Shown one piece after another: positions 33,938-44,445 of a DNA stretch of 64,000 nt. This DNA is from CAJXMH01 sp964001305 (GTDB lineage Bacteria; Bacteroidota; Bacteroidia; Flavobacteriales_E; Vicingaceae), in NCBI GenBank assembly GCA_964001305.1, contig CAXFAI010000036.1, positions 124,001 to 188,000 on the forward strand, in the 5' to 3' direction. Position 1 is the stretch's first letter. The number at the start of each line of letters is the position of its first letter. Made by a program: the position numbers and the translations under genes. The notes beneath the pieces were generated by a model that did no database searches, had not been told where the DNA came from, and worked only from the letters and a program-made list of their open reading frames with translations.

Positions 33938-35281
33938 ATGAGAATTACAATTAAACTAACCCAACTTGGCTTAATATTGCTGCTTTTTCCCAGCCTATTA
34001 ACAGCACAAACAGCTTATGAACTCAGCTTGCAAGAAGCTTTAAAGTATGGTTTAGAACATAGCATTAGCATACAGCAAGCTGAGCAAGACAAACAAAAAG
34101 CCAAATTTAAAGAGGGCGAAATTCTAAGTGCAGGATTACCACAGATTACCGCAAGTGGCCAATTTCAGAATTACCCCAACCTACCAGTTCAAATTTTACC
34201 TGGAGAAATTATAGGTCAGCCTGGTCAAGATGTTGAAGTGCAATTTGGTACGCCTTACAATGCCAATGCAACACTTAAAGCAGAGCAATTACTGTACAGT
34301 CAGACTTATTTAACAGGTGTAAAAGCTGCAAAAAGCTCTAGAGAACTGTATCAATTATTGAAGTTAAACACAGAAGAATCGGTGATTTATGAAGTCTCAA
34401 CCGCCTTTTATACTGCTTTACAAATACAATCTCAATTAAGCGTATTGGACAGCAATTTAAACACCCTTGGTCAGCTTGAACAATTGATGAAGGTGCAATA
34501 TGATAATGATCTCGTAAGACAAACGGATTACAACAGAATTCGAGTAAACAAAACGAATTTAAGCACACAAAAGCAAGCCTTAGATGCAAACTACAAACAA
34601 CAGCTGAATTATTTAAAGCTCTTATTAGGCATGCCAATTAACACGGAACTAACACTCAAAAAATCAGAACAGTTAGAAGATATCTCATTATCGGCATTTA
34701 ACCTTGAAAGAGACGAACAAATTCAATTGCAAATCATAGATAAGCAAAAGGAATTGACTGCTTTGGAAAAAAGCTCTATTTCGGCGGGATACTTTCCCAC
34801 GCTTTCTTTGTTTGGTCAGCAAACTTACCAAGCACAGCGAAACGAATTTAATTTCTTTGACAATAGCCAACCTTGGTTTGAACAAACTTTATGGGGCGTT
34901 CAGCTTTCCATTCCCATTTTCGATGGCCTAAAAAAACATCGTCAGATTCAACAAAGTAAAGTAGAGTTGGAGCGCATTAGCCTTGAACAAACGTATGCCG
35001 AAAGACAATTAGACATGCAGTTTGAAAATGCCCGAAAACAATTAACGAATAGCCTAGAATCTGTAAAAGCTCAAGAAGCAAATAAACTATTAGCCAAAGA
35101 TGTTTACGAACAAACGCAAAACTTGTATCAAGAAGAGGTAGCAACGCTAACGGAACTACTGGATTCAGAACAAGCCTACCGAGAATCGCAAAACAACTAC
35201 TACACTGAGCTAATCAAGTTTAAAGTAGCGGAACTCGACTTATTAAAAGCTCAAGGAAAAATTAAAAATATCATTCAATAA
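33938..35281 (+). CDS. TolC-family outer-membrane efflux protein
   Basis: The signal peptide (residues 1-23, ending LLTAQ) is followed by two outer-membrane efflux repeats of long helices: LSLQEALKYGLEHSISIQQA opens the first, and ERDEQIQLQIIDKQKELTAL starts the second. The conserved beta segment WGVQLSIPIFDGLKKHRQIQ is present. A trimer would form the exit duct of a tripartite pump. It is the first of three pump genes (tolC, membrane-fusion protein, RND) and is preceded by an operator-like site. Confidence 0.92.
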   Translation: MRITIKLTQLGLILLLFPSLLTAQTAYELSLQEALKYGLEHSISIQQAEQDKQKAKFKEGEILSAGLPQITASGQFQNYPNLPVQILPGEIIGQPGQDVEVQFGTPYNANATLKAEQLLYSQTYLTGVKAAKSSRELYQLLKLNTEESVIYEVSTAFYTALQIQSQLSVLDSNLNTLGQLEQLMKVQYDNDLVRQTDYNRIRVNKTNLSTQKQALDANYKQQLNYLKLLLGMPINTELTLKKSEQLEDISLSAFNLERDEQIQLQIIDKQKELTALEKSSISAGYFPTLSLFGQQTYQAQRNEFNFFDNSQPWFEQTLWGVQLSIPIFDGLKKHRQIQQSKVELERISLEQTYAERQLDMQFENARKQLTNSLESVKAQEANKLLAKDVYEQTQNLYQEEVATLTELLDSEQAYRESQNNYYTELIKFKVAELDLLKAQGKIKNIIQ

Positions 35282-35311
35282 AAATCAACTAACGCCAAAA
35301 GCAAAAAAATC

Positions 35312-36370
35312 ATGAAAAAACTAAGCATACCCCTCATTACCCTAGTCTTAATCGGATTAATTGGATTCACCTTATATGAAAATAAGGAAGAGATGAAAGA
35401 GGAAGCAAAACTAGCTGAAGTAAGCAGTGAAGCAATTCCTGTACAAACCACCCAATTAAAGAAAAAAGCCATTCAAGCTCAGGTTGAAGCAGACGGAGTT
35501 TTGGAGGCAAACACAGATGTAACGATACTCTCAGAAACACAAGGGAAAGTGATTTCAGTATTTAAAGAGAAAGGAAGTAGCGTAAAAAAAGGCGATTTGT
35601 TAGCTCAAGTAGAAAATGAAATTATTCAAGCTGAAGTAGAAGCCGCCAAGACAAACCTTGAAAAACTAGAAACTGACTTAGAGCGTTTTACTAAGTTACT
35701 CAAGGAAAAAGCCGTTACTCAACGTCAGTTTGAAGACATAAAAATTGCAGTTAAAAATGCAGAAGCTCAATTTAGAGCTTCTAAAAAACGCCTTGAAAAT
35801 ACTTATATACGAGCCACTGCTAGTGGTAAAATAAACAATGACTTTCTTCAGGAAGGAGAGTTTATTAGTGTAAACGATCCGCTTTATGAAATTGTAGATG
35901 CTTCCTTGCTTAAGCTAAAAGTTAACTTAACCGCTGCTGAAGTATTACCCTTAACAGAAGGAGATACTGTAGGCATAAGCTCTGCCCTTTTTCCAGAAAA
36001 AAAGTTTCAAGGTGTAGTTGGAGCCATTGCTTCCAAAGCAGATGCAACTTTAAAATATGAAGTAGAGATTAAAATGGAAAATACCGGAGAAACAAAATTA
36101 AAACCCGGTATGTATGCTACTGCAAACTTCACTTATGAAAAGGGAGTGGCTAAACATTATCTTTTACGTGATGCCTTAATTGGCAGTGTTCAAAACCCTC
36201 AGGTGTACGTAGTAGAAAATGGAATAAGTCAACTAAAAAACATCACCATAGGAGAAAACCGAGAAAAAGAAATAGAAGTGCTTGCTGGATTAAGTCCGAA
36301 TGATCAAGTTGTTTTAAACGGCCAAATCAATTTAAGTCAAGGCACAAAAGTGAAAGTACTAGACAAATAA
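35312..36370 (+). CDS. RND efflux periplasmic membrane-fusion protein
   Basis: An N-terminal membrane anchor (residues 4-21) precedes a biotinyl/lipoyl half (GKVISVFKEKGSSVKKGDLL), a coiled-coil hairpin (about 105-160), the second lipoyl half (TYIRATASGKINNDFLQEGE), and a beta-barrel plus membrane-proximal domain. These are the four parts of the HlyD/AcrA family. The length of 352 residues is normal. It starts 30 bases after tolC and ends 13 bases before the RND gene. Confidence 0.92.
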   Translation: MKKLSIPLITLVLIGLIGFTLYENKEEMKEEAKLAEVSSEAIPVQTTQLKKKAIQAQVEADGVLEANTDVTILSETQGKVISVFKEKGSSVKKGDLLAQVENEIIQAEVEAAKTNLEKLETDLERFTKLLKEKAVTQRQFEDIKIAVKNAEAQFRASKKRLENTYIRATASGKINNDFLQEGEFISVNDPLYEIVDASLLKLKVNLTAAEVLPLTEGDTVGISSALFPEKKFQGVVGAIASKADATLKYEVEIKMENTGETKLKPGMYATANFTYEKGVAKHYLLRDALIGSVQNPQVYVVENGISQLKNITIGENREKEIEVLAGLSPNDQVVLNGQINLSQGTKVKVLDK

Positions 36371-36383
36371 AATCTAACCCAAA

Positions 36384-39300
36384 ATGAATATTACAAAAAC
36401 ATCCATAAAAAGACCTACCCTGGTAGTAGTTCTCTTTACCATACTCATTGGTATGGGAATGTTTAGCTACTCTAAGTTAAACTATGAACTACTTCCAGAT
36501 ATGAGCTTCCCGATTTTAACCGTAAGTACTGTTTATCCAGGTGCGGCTCCTTATGAAGTAGAAAGCTCGGTAACCAAAGAAATTGAAGATGCCGTTTCTA
36601 CCCTTGAAGGACTAAAAAGAGTTACCTCAAAATCTATGGAAAGTGTTTCAATTGTAACCATAGAAATGCAACAAGGCGTAGATGAAGACTTGGCTTTACA
36701 AGAAGCACAGCGAAAGGTAAATGCCATTTTAAATGAGTTACCCGAAGATGCGGAACAACCCTCTCTTGGTCAGTTTGATTTTAGCGATTTGCCGATTATG
36801 AATTTGGGGGTTCAAGCTTCCATGTCGGGAACAGATTTATACGATTTGGTAGATAAAACCATACAACCTCAACTGGCAAAAATTCAAGGGGTAGCTCAAG
36901 TAGATATCCTAGGTGGTCAGGAAAGAGAAATTCGTGTGAACCTAAATGAGGAAAAACTTGAAACCTATGGCTTAAGCATTTTGCAAGTCAGTCAAATGAT
37001 TCAGAATGCAAACATTGATTTCCCGGCAGGTAAAGTAAAAAATGGAGAAACGGAAACGCTCCTACGATTAGCAGGAAAATACAAGTCTTTAGAAGAAATG
37101 CGTAATCTGGTGCTTAAAAGCACTACCGACGGTTCTGTGGTTCGCTTGCAAGATGTTGCTGAAGTGCACGACACACAAAAAGATGCTGAAATTATTACGC
37201 GTGTAAACGGAGAAGATGCCATTGGTTTAAATATACAAAAGCAAGGCGACGCCAATGCGGTTGAAGTAAGTAGACAAGCCCGAGCTTTAATGGCAGAGTT
37301 AGAAGAAGCTCATGCTGCAAAAGGCTTAAAATTCTCAATCGCTTCAGATAGCTCAGAGTTTACGTTAGAAGCAGCAGATGCGGTTATTCATGATTTGGTT
37401 TTTGCCGTTATTTTGGTTGCCTTAGTGATGCTTTTGTTCTTACACAGTTTGCGAAATGCAGTTATTGTAATGCTTGCAGTTCCCGCTTCCATTATTTCCA
37501 CATTCACCGTAATGATGCTTGCTGGTTTTTCATTAAACCTGATGACATTACTAGCCTTATCATTAGTAGTTGGAATTCTGGTAGATGATGCCATTGTAGT
37601 GATAGAGAACATTTACCGACACATGGAAATGGGCAAAAGTAAATTCCAGGCTGCTTACGATGGAATTCGTGAAATAGGTGTAACAGTTGTATCCATAACC
37701 TTGGTGATTGTGGCGGTATTCTTACCCCTTTCTTTAACTGGCGGTTTAATTGGAAACATCATGCGTCAGTTTTCCATAACAGTTGCGGTAAGTACATTAC
37801 TTAGCTTATTGGTTGCCTTTACCATGATTCCTTTATTAGCATCTCGTTTTTCTAAAATTTCAGAACTAAAAAGCAAAGGACTGATTGGAAAATTTATCAG
37901 TTGGTTTGAAAACTTAATCAATGGTTTTGAAAACGGCATGACCAATGCGCTTAAATGGTCTTTCAATCACAAAGTGCTTGTTTTAGGTGGTACCTTCATT
38001 CTGTTTATTGCTTCTTTCACGCTAGTAACTAATGGGTTTATTGGAAACGAATTTGTTTCAGAAGGAGATCGAGGAGAGTTTAAGATGGAGATTGAATTGC
38101 CGAAAAAAGCCAGTTTAAGACAAACCAATTTACTTACACAAAAAGTAGAACAATTTATTGAACAATATCCAGTTGTAGAACGCACTTCAGCTACAGTAGG
38201 CCAAAGTTCCGGTCAAATGAGTACCACCTCTACTCCGTATATGGCCGAATTAACCGTTCAACTGGTTGATTTAGACCAGAGAGATATTTCTACCGAAGTG
38301 TTTTCACGAAAACTTCAGATTGCGCTTCAAGAAAATATAGTAGGTGCAAAGTTTAAAGCAACACCACTTTCAATGGTTGGGGGAAGCACCGATGCGCCTA
38401 TACAAGTAATATTAAGTGGCACCGACTTAGATTCTGTTTTAGCCATTTCAACCAAAGTAAAAGAGATTGTGAGTGGCATTTCCGGAACCGCAGAGGTGGA
38501 AAGCAGTATGGAATCTGGTAGTCCTGAAATACAAGTGGAGGTAAATCGAGACAAGATGGCTCGATTGGGATTGTCGCTTGAAATGGTTGGTGGAACCATG
38601 CGAACTGCATTTAATGGAGTAGAGGAGTCAAAATATAGAGATGGTGATAATGAATATGACATCAATATTTTATTGGATGAATTCAATCGTCAAGAAAAAA
38701 GTGATGTAGCTAGTCTTAGTATGATAAACCCGATGGGGCAGCGCATACAATTAGATCAAATAGCTGAGATAAACGAAGGCTCAAGTCCAACTGAATTAAA
38801 CCGAAGAGATAAAGTGCCAACGGTAACCATTTCTGCGCAAGTTTTGGGTAGACCTGTGGGTACGGTTGGTGAAGAAATCACCACTCAACTGGCTGACTTA
38901 AAAATGCCAAGCGGCGTAAGCTACAGCATGGGGGGCGATTTGGAAAACCAAGGAGAAGCCTTTGGTAGCTTAGGAATTGCCTTGCTTGCCTCCTTAATTA
39001 TTGTGTATTTAATTATGGTGGCACTATACGATAGTTACGTATATCCACTAGTGGTGATGTTTTCACTACCACTAGCGGTAATTGGAGCGTTCTTAGCCTT
39101 GGCATTAACCAAAAGCTCACTAAGTATATTCTCCATCCTAGGGTTAATCATGTTGATTGGCTTAGTTGCTAAAAACGCCATTTTGGTAGTAGACTTTACC
39201 AATCAATTAAAAGAGGCGGGTTTAGAATTAAAAGCTGCTTTGTTAAAGGCAACCCAAGTAAGGATTCGCCCAATTTTAATGACCACGCTTGCCATGGTAA

Positions 39301-39557
39301 TCGGAATGCTACCAATAGCATTGGCCTCTGGTGCCGGAGCGGAATGGAAGAATGGATTGGCCTGGGTATTAATTGGAGGATTGACATCTTCCATGTTTTT
39401 AACTTTGGTAGTAGTGCCTGTTATCTACTACTTATTCGACAAAGCATTGGCAAAATTTGGCATGGACAAAACCACCGAAATAAAATTAGTAGAAACACCA
39501 AAAAATGAGCTAAACACAGAAGTGACAGAAACTTTGGAACAAGCAAGTTTAGCATAA
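36384..39557 (+). CDS. RND-family efflux transporter
   Basis: The 1057-residue protein has 12 membrane helices in two blocks of one plus five, with two large periplasmic loops: helix 1 TLVVVLFTILIGMGMF, and helix 4 VGILVDDAIVVIENIYRHME with the proton-relay pair D401/D402. The SISTFTVMMLAG-type segments and the second-half helices (FSILGLIMLIGLVAKNAIL) match HAE-1 pumps. Drug or bile-like compound export is the usual role, but the substrate cannot be read from sequence. A terminator follows at 39595. Confidence 0.93.
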   Translation: MNITKTSIKRPTLVVVLFTILIGMGMFSYSKLNYELLPDMSFPILTVSTVYPGAAPYEVESSVTKEIEDAVSTLEGLKRVTSKSMESVSIVTIEMQQGVDEDLALQEAQRKVNAILNELPEDAEQPSLGQFDFSDLPIMNLGVQASMSGTDLYDLVDKTIQPQLAKIQGVAQVDILGGQEREIRVNLNEEKLETYGLSILQVSQMIQNANIDFPAGKVKNGETETLLRLAGKYKSLEEMRNLVLKSTTDGSVVRLQDVAEVHDTQKDAEIITRVNGEDAIGLNIQKQGDANAVEVSRQARALMAELEEAHAAKGLKFSIASDSSEFTLEAADAVIHDLVFAVILVALVMLLFLHSLRNAVIVMLAVPASIISTFTVMMLAGFSLNLMTLLALSLVVGILVDDAIVVIENIYRHMEMGKSKFQAAYDGIREIGVTVVSITLVIVAVFLPLSLTGGLIGNIMRQFSITVAVSTLLSLLVAFTMIPLLASRFSKISELKSKGLIGKFISWFENLINGFENGMTNALKWSFNHKVLVLGGTFILFIASFTLVTNGFIGNEFVSEGDRGEFKMEIELPKKASLRQTNLLTQKVEQFIEQYPVVERTSATVGQSSGQMSTTSTPYMAELTVQLVDLDQRDISTEVFSRKLQIALQENIVGAKFKATPLSMVGGSTDAPIQVILSGTDLDSVLAISTKVKEIVSGISGTAEVESSMESGSPEIQVEVNRDKMARLGLSLEMVGGTMRTAFNGVEESKYRDGDNEYDINILLDEFNRQEKSDVASLSMINPMGQRIQLDQIAEINEGSSPTELNRRDKVPTVTISAQVLGRPVGTVGEEITTQLADLKMPSGVSYSMGGDLENQGEAFGSLGIALLASLIIVYLIMVALYDSYVYPLVVMFSLPLAVIGAFLALALTKSSLSIFSILGLIMLIGLVAKNAILVVDFTNQLKEAGLELKAALLKATQVRIRPILMTTLAMVIGMLPIALASGAGAEWKNGLAWVLIGGLTSSMFLTLVVVPVIYYLFDKALAKFGMDKTTEIKLVETPKNELNTEVTETLEQASLA

Positions 39558-39594
39558 AGAGAAGCTTAAATTGGGGTTAGTTGTTTAAGCTTGG

Positions 39595-39640
39595 AAGAAC
39601 CGTGCAGAGTGCTTAATTTTCTCTGCATTGGTTCTTTTTT
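39595..39640 (+). terminator. Terminator of the RND efflux operon
   Basis: AAGAACCGTGCAGAG pairs with CTCTGCATTGGTTCTT (one mismatch pair inside the stem) around an 11-base loop, and a run of T residues follows. It lies 38 bases after the transporter stop codon. A TetR-like gene starts 18 bases further on and therefore needs its own promoter or read-through. Confidence 0.85.
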
Positions 39641-39657
39641 ATTTACTCCTATTTAAA

Positions 39658-40257
39658 ATGATTGCAAAAGAAGAAGTTATAGAGAAGGTAATTGCTTTAA
39701 TGAAACGTAAAGGGGCGCAAGTAGTGCGGATGAATCAACTACCTTTTGAAGCAAAAATTAATGCCAAAGCACTAAAAGAGCATTTTAAAAACAAAGAAGA
39801 AGTTTTTGAAGCCTGCGTAAATTATGTACTTCAAACACATAAAACAGCAGCCGACCAAATAGAAGAAAGCGCTTTGAACCCGGTGGTTAAAGTGGCTAAA
39901 ATATACAAAGTGGGACTTCAGGAGCTTTTTGAGTATCATCCTTCGTTTTTCTTTCATTTAAAAAAGCATTACCGCAACTTACATGAACGGATTGAGGAAT
40001 ACAACGCCCACTTGTTTCAAGAGCGAATACCCAATCTATTGAAAAAAGCCCAAGAGAATGGCTTTATTTTACCTTTTATTAATTTAAAGCTGTTTAGCGA
40101 AACACAATTATCAAAAAGTCGTCTTTTAATTGAATTCATATATCCAACATTCCAAGGAAAGACCAATGAATTAAATCAAGTGTTTCTAACTAACATTCGG
40201 GGAATTCTAAAAAAAGAATACATTCACCTGATTGATGAGGAATTAACACTAAGTTGA
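39658..40257 (+). CDS. TetR-like transcriptional regulator (divergent helix-turn-helix)
   Basis: The ATG at 39658 is chosen; the frame extends ten hydrophobic codons further up through the terminator, which is unlikely to be coding. The N-terminal helices end with AKALKEHFKNKEEVFEACVN, the usual TetR 'HFxxKEELF' segment. The preceding recognition region (AQVVRMNQLPFEAKINAKAL) is atypical. The C-terminal 140 residues are helical, as in TetR ligand domains. It follows the efflux operon and might help to control it, but could be an independent gene. Confidence 0.75.
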   Translation: MIAKEEVIEKVIALMKRKGAQVVRMNQLPFEAKINAKALKEHFKNKEEVFEACVNYVLQTHKTAADQIEESALNPVVKVAKIYKVGLQELFEYHPSFFFHLKKHYRNLHERIEEYNAHLFQERIPNLLKKAQENGFILPFINLKLFSETQLSKSRLLIEFIYPTFQGKTNELNQVFLTNIRGILKKEYIHLIDEELTLS

Positions 40258-40315
40258 TCAAGTTGAATTAACTCAAGAAATAACTCTTTAACTTCGCTTA
40301 CGTAAGTGTTGTTAA

Positions 40316-42145
40316 ATGAGAAATCTACTTTTAATACTAACCCTATTTTTCGCTATCCAATTAAGGGCTCAAACTGGTCCTGCCGGTGTGGGCAATAGCA
40401 GCAATAATGGACTATGGTTAAGAGCAGATGCAATTAACCTTGCTGATAGTACTTCTTTGTCTACCTGGGCTGACACTTCGGGAAACGATAATGATGCAAT
40501 TCAATTAACGGCAGGCAGACAACCCATTTTTTACGATAGCAGTGCATTAAATAAACAGCCAGTTGTAAGACTGGATGGAAATAATGACCAACTGGTAGTA
40601 GCTGATGCTGATATCTTAGACAATACCTCAGCCATTACCTACTTTGCAGTAATAAGGCCTTATAATATAGATGGGAGCGCAAGAGGCATTTTGGGAAAAC
40701 GAATCACTTTCACTGTTAGCGAACAATACGCCTACACTTGGTTTTTGTACACGGGCAATCGAATGTTTTTAGATACACACACCAACAACGACCGATTCAG
40801 TACTGGAACTTCCTTTTCAAATTCAACGAACTACATTCTTAGTTGGCGCTTCAACGGAAACTTGGCTGCTTCTCAAAGAAGTAGGATGTGGTCGGGTAGC
40901 ACTATTGTTGCCACTTCTTCCGATGCTTCAACAAGCCTACCAAACAGTAATCAGGCTGTAGCCATTGGAGCCTTAAATGTAGACTATGGCACCTATTTCA
41001 ATGCGGATTATGCCGAAATTATCCATTTTAATTACGAGGTAGATTCTCTGGAAAGAATACTCATCAACAATTATTTATCAGCCAAGTATAACATTTCTAT
41101 AGCTGCAAATGATTTGTACGTACAAGACAATCCGGCGAATGGAGATTATGATTTTGATGTAGCAGGAATAGGAAGAATAGATGCAAGCACCATTCAAGAT
41201 ACAGCAAGAGGTTCTGGCATACTAACGGTTTTAAACCCAACTGATTTAGATAACAATGAGTATTTAATTTGGGGACATAATGGAGATACGGCTCAAGCTG
41301 TTGTTTATGATGATATTCCTGCTGAAATGGAAGGACGCTTTCAGCGCGTGTGGCGTTTTAGTGAAGTGGATGGTAGTGGAAGCAGCGTTGATGTTGGAGA
41401 TGTTGATTTAAGATGGGATTTAAATAATTTAGGACCTATTACAACTACTGATTTACGCTTGCTTATTGATTCGGATGGTGATGGTTTTTTTAATGATGAA
41501 ACACCTATTTCGGGAGCTGTACACTTAGGTGGAAATAGTTATGAGTTTAGTTCTGTGAGTGGCATTGAAGATGGTACGAGAATGACCATTGGAACGATAG
41601 ATATTGCGCAAAGTCCGTTACCGATTGAATTAGTTGATTTCAATGTAAAAGCAATTGATACTCGTAACGCATTAATCAATTGGTCTACTGCTTCTGAAGT
41701 AAATAATGATTATTTCACCCTCTTAAAATCAAAAGACGGTATAAATTGGGAAGAATTTCAACAGCTAAATGGAGCAGGAAATAGCACAAAGACTTTAAAC
41801 TATCAACTTATTGACTCTAAGCCTTATTATCCAACTTGTTATTACAAACTCAAGCAAACCGATTTTAATGGAGAAAGTGAATCCTTTGCTCCCAAAAGCA
41901 TTCAATTTAGGCAACATCACGATTTAAATGAACATAGTGTTTTCCCCAACCCAGTGAGAGAAAAGCTCAGGATAAGACTTTCAGAAGAAGTGCATTTTTT
42001 ACGCCTTATGAATGTCAAAGGTCAAACATTTAAACTTGCTTTTGAACAAGACGAACATACCCTATTTATTGATGTAAGCACTTTGAAAAAAGGGACTTAC
42101 TACTTGCAAATAAATCATCAATTCTATCCGTTTATCAAACAGTAA
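40316..42145 (+). CDS. T9SS-secreted protein with LamG-like domain
   Basis: The signal peptide (residues 1-19, ending LRAQ) precedes GVGNSSNNGLWLRADAINLA and a concanavalin-like LamG fold (about 25-250) that reads like Bacteroidota surface-adhesin modules. A later domain (about 290-440) contains two DxDxDG-type acidic turns (DSDGDGFF) that may bind calcium. It closes with a type A sorting domain: FPNPVREKLRIRLSEEVHFL, ending LKKGTYYLQIN. It is therefore a cell-surface or secreted protein, possibly binding carbohydrate. SIMPL follows 6 bases downstream. Confidence 0.8.
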   Translation: MRNLLLILTLFFAIQLRAQTGPAGVGNSSNNGLWLRADAINLADSTSLSTWADTSGNDNDAIQLTAGRQPIFYDSSALNKQPVVRLDGNNDQLVVADADILDNTSAITYFAVIRPYNIDGSARGILGKRITFTVSEQYAYTWFLYTGNRMFLDTHTNNDRFSTGTSFSNSTNYILSWRFNGNLAASQRSRMWSGSTIVATSSDASTSLPNSNQAVAIGALNVDYGTYFNADYAEIIHFNYEVDSLERILINNYLSAKYNISIAANDLYVQDNPANGDYDFDVAGIGRIDASTIQDTARGSGILTVLNPTDLDNNEYLIWGHNGDTAQAVVYDDIPAEMEGRFQRVWRFSEVDGSGSSVDVGDVDLRWDLNNLGPITTTDLRLLIDSDGDGFFNDETPISGAVHLGGNSYEFSSVSGIEDGTRMTIGTIDIAQSPLPIELVDFNVKAIDTRNALINWSTASEVNNDYFTLLKSKDGINWEEFQQLNGAGNSTKTLNYQLIDSKPYYPTCYYKLKQTDFNGESESFAPKSIQFRQHHDLNEHSVFPNPVREKLRIRLSEEVHFLRLMNVKGQTFKLAFEQDEHTLFIDVSTLKKGTYYLQINHQFYPFIKQ

Positions 42146-42151
42146 AAAAGT

Positions 42152-42877
42152 ATGAAATCTACTAGCTCCATAATTCTTGGCTTATCTTTAATAATCGCTG
42201 TTTTTATTTTGGGAAATGCATACCAAAATAGAAATCAAGCCACTGAACTTATTAAAGTTACTGGTTTAGGAAAGCAAGATTTTACTTCTGACTTGATTGT
42301 TTGGAAGGGTTCTTTTTCTGCCTTGAACTTGGATTTACAAAAAGCTTACGACAAAGTAAAAACAGACAAAACCATTATAGAAAATTACCTCAGTAAAGCT
42401 GGAATTTCTGCAGAAGAAATTAAGTTCTCAGCGATTGATATCAACAAAGAATACAACTATTCTTATGATCAAAACGGCCGACAAATTCGAACCTTTTTGG
42501 GTCACCGTTTAAGTCAGCAAATAGAAATTGAATCAAAAGAAGTTAATAAAGTTGAAGATATTTCCAGAAAAATCACTGAGTTAATCAAACAAGGCATTGA
42601 ACTAAGCTCCTTTTCTCCACAATACTATTTTACACAGCTTTCTGATTTAAAAATTGAAATGATTGCCTCAGCAACAGAAGATGGCAGAGTAAGAGCAGAA
42701 CAAATTGCCCAAAATTCGAATGCAAAGCTCGGTGAATTAAAACAAGCAAGAATGGGGATTTTTCAAATTATAGGACAAAATTCAAACGAAGATTATTCAT
42801 GGGGCGGGACTTTTAATACTTCTTCAAAAATGAAAACAGCCACCATTACGATGAAGTTAGAGTTTGGCATTGACTAA
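42152..42877 (+). CDS. SIMPL-domain protein (DUF541)
   Basis: The 241-residue protein has an N-terminal membrane anchor (residues 5-22), then the SIMPL pattern: TELIKVTGLGKQDFTSDLIV, YDKVKTDKTIIENYLSKAGI, and the late ASATEDGRVRAEQIAQNSNA, which closes the domain. SIMPL proteins are periplasmic and of unclear function. It lies 6 bases after the T9SS cargo gene and is probably co-transcribed. Its last four bases overlap the convergent glycosyltransferase gene. Confidence 0.85.
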   Translation: MKSTSSIILGLSLIIAVFILGNAYQNRNQATELIKVTGLGKQDFTSDLIVWKGSFSALNLDLQKAYDKVKTDKTIIENYLSKAGISAEEIKFSAIDINKEYNYSYDQNGRQIRTFLGHRLSQQIEIESKEVNKVEDISRKITELIKQGIELSSFSPQYYFTQLSDLKIEMIASATEDGRVRAEQIAQNSNAKLGELKQARMGIFQIIGQNSNEDYSWGGTFNTSSKMKTATITMKLEFGID

Positions 42878-44445
42878 TACTTCACTTCTGGAAATGGATA
42901 GTTTCCTTTATAATTCTCTAAATAAAATACAAAGTAGTTTTCCGCCAAGGTTCCATTCCTGAGTATAGGTATTTGCTTAACCATTTCAACTTTTTCAAAA
43001 TAAGGAACAAATAAGGTTTCCGATTTATAGGCTCTGCTATGAGTAATAAACAAAGCGTCGGAGTGATTTTTTATATAATCCCTTTCTAAATTAATCCATG
43101 CATATTTATGCACATCCTCAATGGGACCAAAGGCAATTAGCTTTTTTTCCAATGGTCGCGCTACGTAATAATCAAAATGAGCCGATTGATACAAATCTTG
43201 ACTTACCATAGGCAGATCATTAAATTTTATGCCTTCTTCACTTTCTAAAAAAGCTTCAAAGGCACCTTTAAAAGCCCTCCAACCAAACATGTCTAAAGTA
43301 ACATCGTATTTCCCTTTTTTCTTTGGATCAACATTCTCACTTTCAAAAGAAGCGGTTATAATTCCTTGATTAATCTCCATAGCGCCTAATTGAGTTACTA
43401 GGAAAATAAATGACAAGGCCGGGATATACCACCTTCTCGCAATATTCATTTTTTGAGTACTTAAATAAACGGCGGCAATTATCATTAGTGAGGTGTATGC
43501 TGGACCTGTCCAATGAGGAAGTGTTCGCTTAAACAAGGCGAAAGAAAGCACAGTGAGTATTAGTGGCCAACTTAAATGAAGAAATAGGTATTTGTACTTC
43601 TTTTTTAATTTCCATTTACCGTTTTTTAAACCTATTAATGCTACTACTATCAAAGCCACATTTATGGGGTTATTGTAAAGTATTTCACCAAACAATTCAG
43701 AAAAAAAATAATCCAGTCTTAAACCGTTTTCAAATAGGCCAACACGCTTACTATGAAAACCGAAACTAACAAAATCATTCTCCCAATTCCACCATAAAAT
43801 GGGTGATGCAATGATAATTGCAATTACCAAAAGCATGTAGAATTGAATTTGTTTAAACCAAGTTTTACGAAGGTGGAAAGCTGCAATAACAAAGCCCAAT
43901 GCTAAAAAAATACCTTGATATTTAGACAGTGTTGCCAGACCAATAAAAACCCCCAACAAAGTAGAAATCCCACCATTTAAAGTCTTCGATTTATTTTTAA
44001 AAAGCAAGAACATGCAATAGATGGCAGCTAACCAAAACACCATTAATGGATTGTCTGGCATTAAAAACAAAGAAGAAATAATACTGGCATACAAGGAAGC
44101 TGAAAATAAAATAGCGGCGTAAATGGCTGCCCGTTTATTTCTAACTTCTTTTGTGATTAAATAGATCAATACCGTGGAAAGAATACCACAAAAAATGGCT
44201 GAAAATCTTAAGGCTAATTCTGAATCCCAAAATAAATTAAATGTAAAAAGTTGGGCAAAATAGCCCAACATAGGAGGGTGATCAAAATGACTAATATCTG
44301 GGTATTTGACATAGGTCCAATAGTAAACTTCGTCGTTACCTAACTCAATACTTGAGGCCAATAATATTCTTAAAACAGTCGCAATGGAGAGAATTAAAAA
44401 TAGCTCTTGGTGCTTCTTACTTACTCTTTTTAAGTAGCTGCCCAT
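42874..44445 (-). CDS. ArnT/PMT-like GT39 membrane glycosyltransferase
   Basis: The 523-residue protein has an N-terminal helix, then ELGNDEVYYWTY and HFDHPPMLGYFAQL, the classic first-loop DE/HPP pattern of GT-C (ArnT, PMT) transferases. About ten more membrane helices follow and a C-terminal soluble domain of about 140 residues. It moves a sugar from a polyprenyl-phosphate donor to an acceptor in the periplasm. The gene overlaps the upstream PHP gene by 16 bases, so the two act together; the acceptor is unknown. Confidence 0.88.
   Translation of the reverse strand: MGSYLKRVSKKHQELFLILSIATVLRILLASSIELGNDEVYYWTYVKYPDISHFDHPPMLGYFAQLFTFNLFWDSELALRFSAIFCGILSTVLIYLITKEVRNKRAAIYAAILFSASLYASIISSLFLMPDNPLMVFWLAAIYCMFLLFKNKSKTLNGGISTLLGVFIGLATLSKYQGIFLALGFVIAAFHLRKTWFKQIQFYMLLVIAIIIASPILWWNWENDFVSFGFHSKRVGLFENGLRLDYFFSELFGEILYNNPINVALIVVALIGLKNGKWKLKKKYKYLFLHLSWPLILTVLSFALFKRTLPHWTGPAYTSLMIIAAVYLSTQKMNIARRWYIPALSFIFLVTQLGAMEINQGIITASFESENVDPKKKGKYDVTLDMFGWRAFKGAFEAFLESEEGIKFNDLPMVSQDLYQSAHFDYYVARPLEKKLIAFGPIEDVHKYAWINLERDYIKNHSDALFITHSRAYKSETLFVPYFEKVEMVKQIPILRNGTLAENYFVFYLENYKGNYPFPEVKY

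Noticed and set aside
38327..38686. Leftward 119-codon frame within the RND transporter gene
   Set aside because: It lies wholly inside a conserved transporter gene on the other strand and shows only mirrored codon bias.
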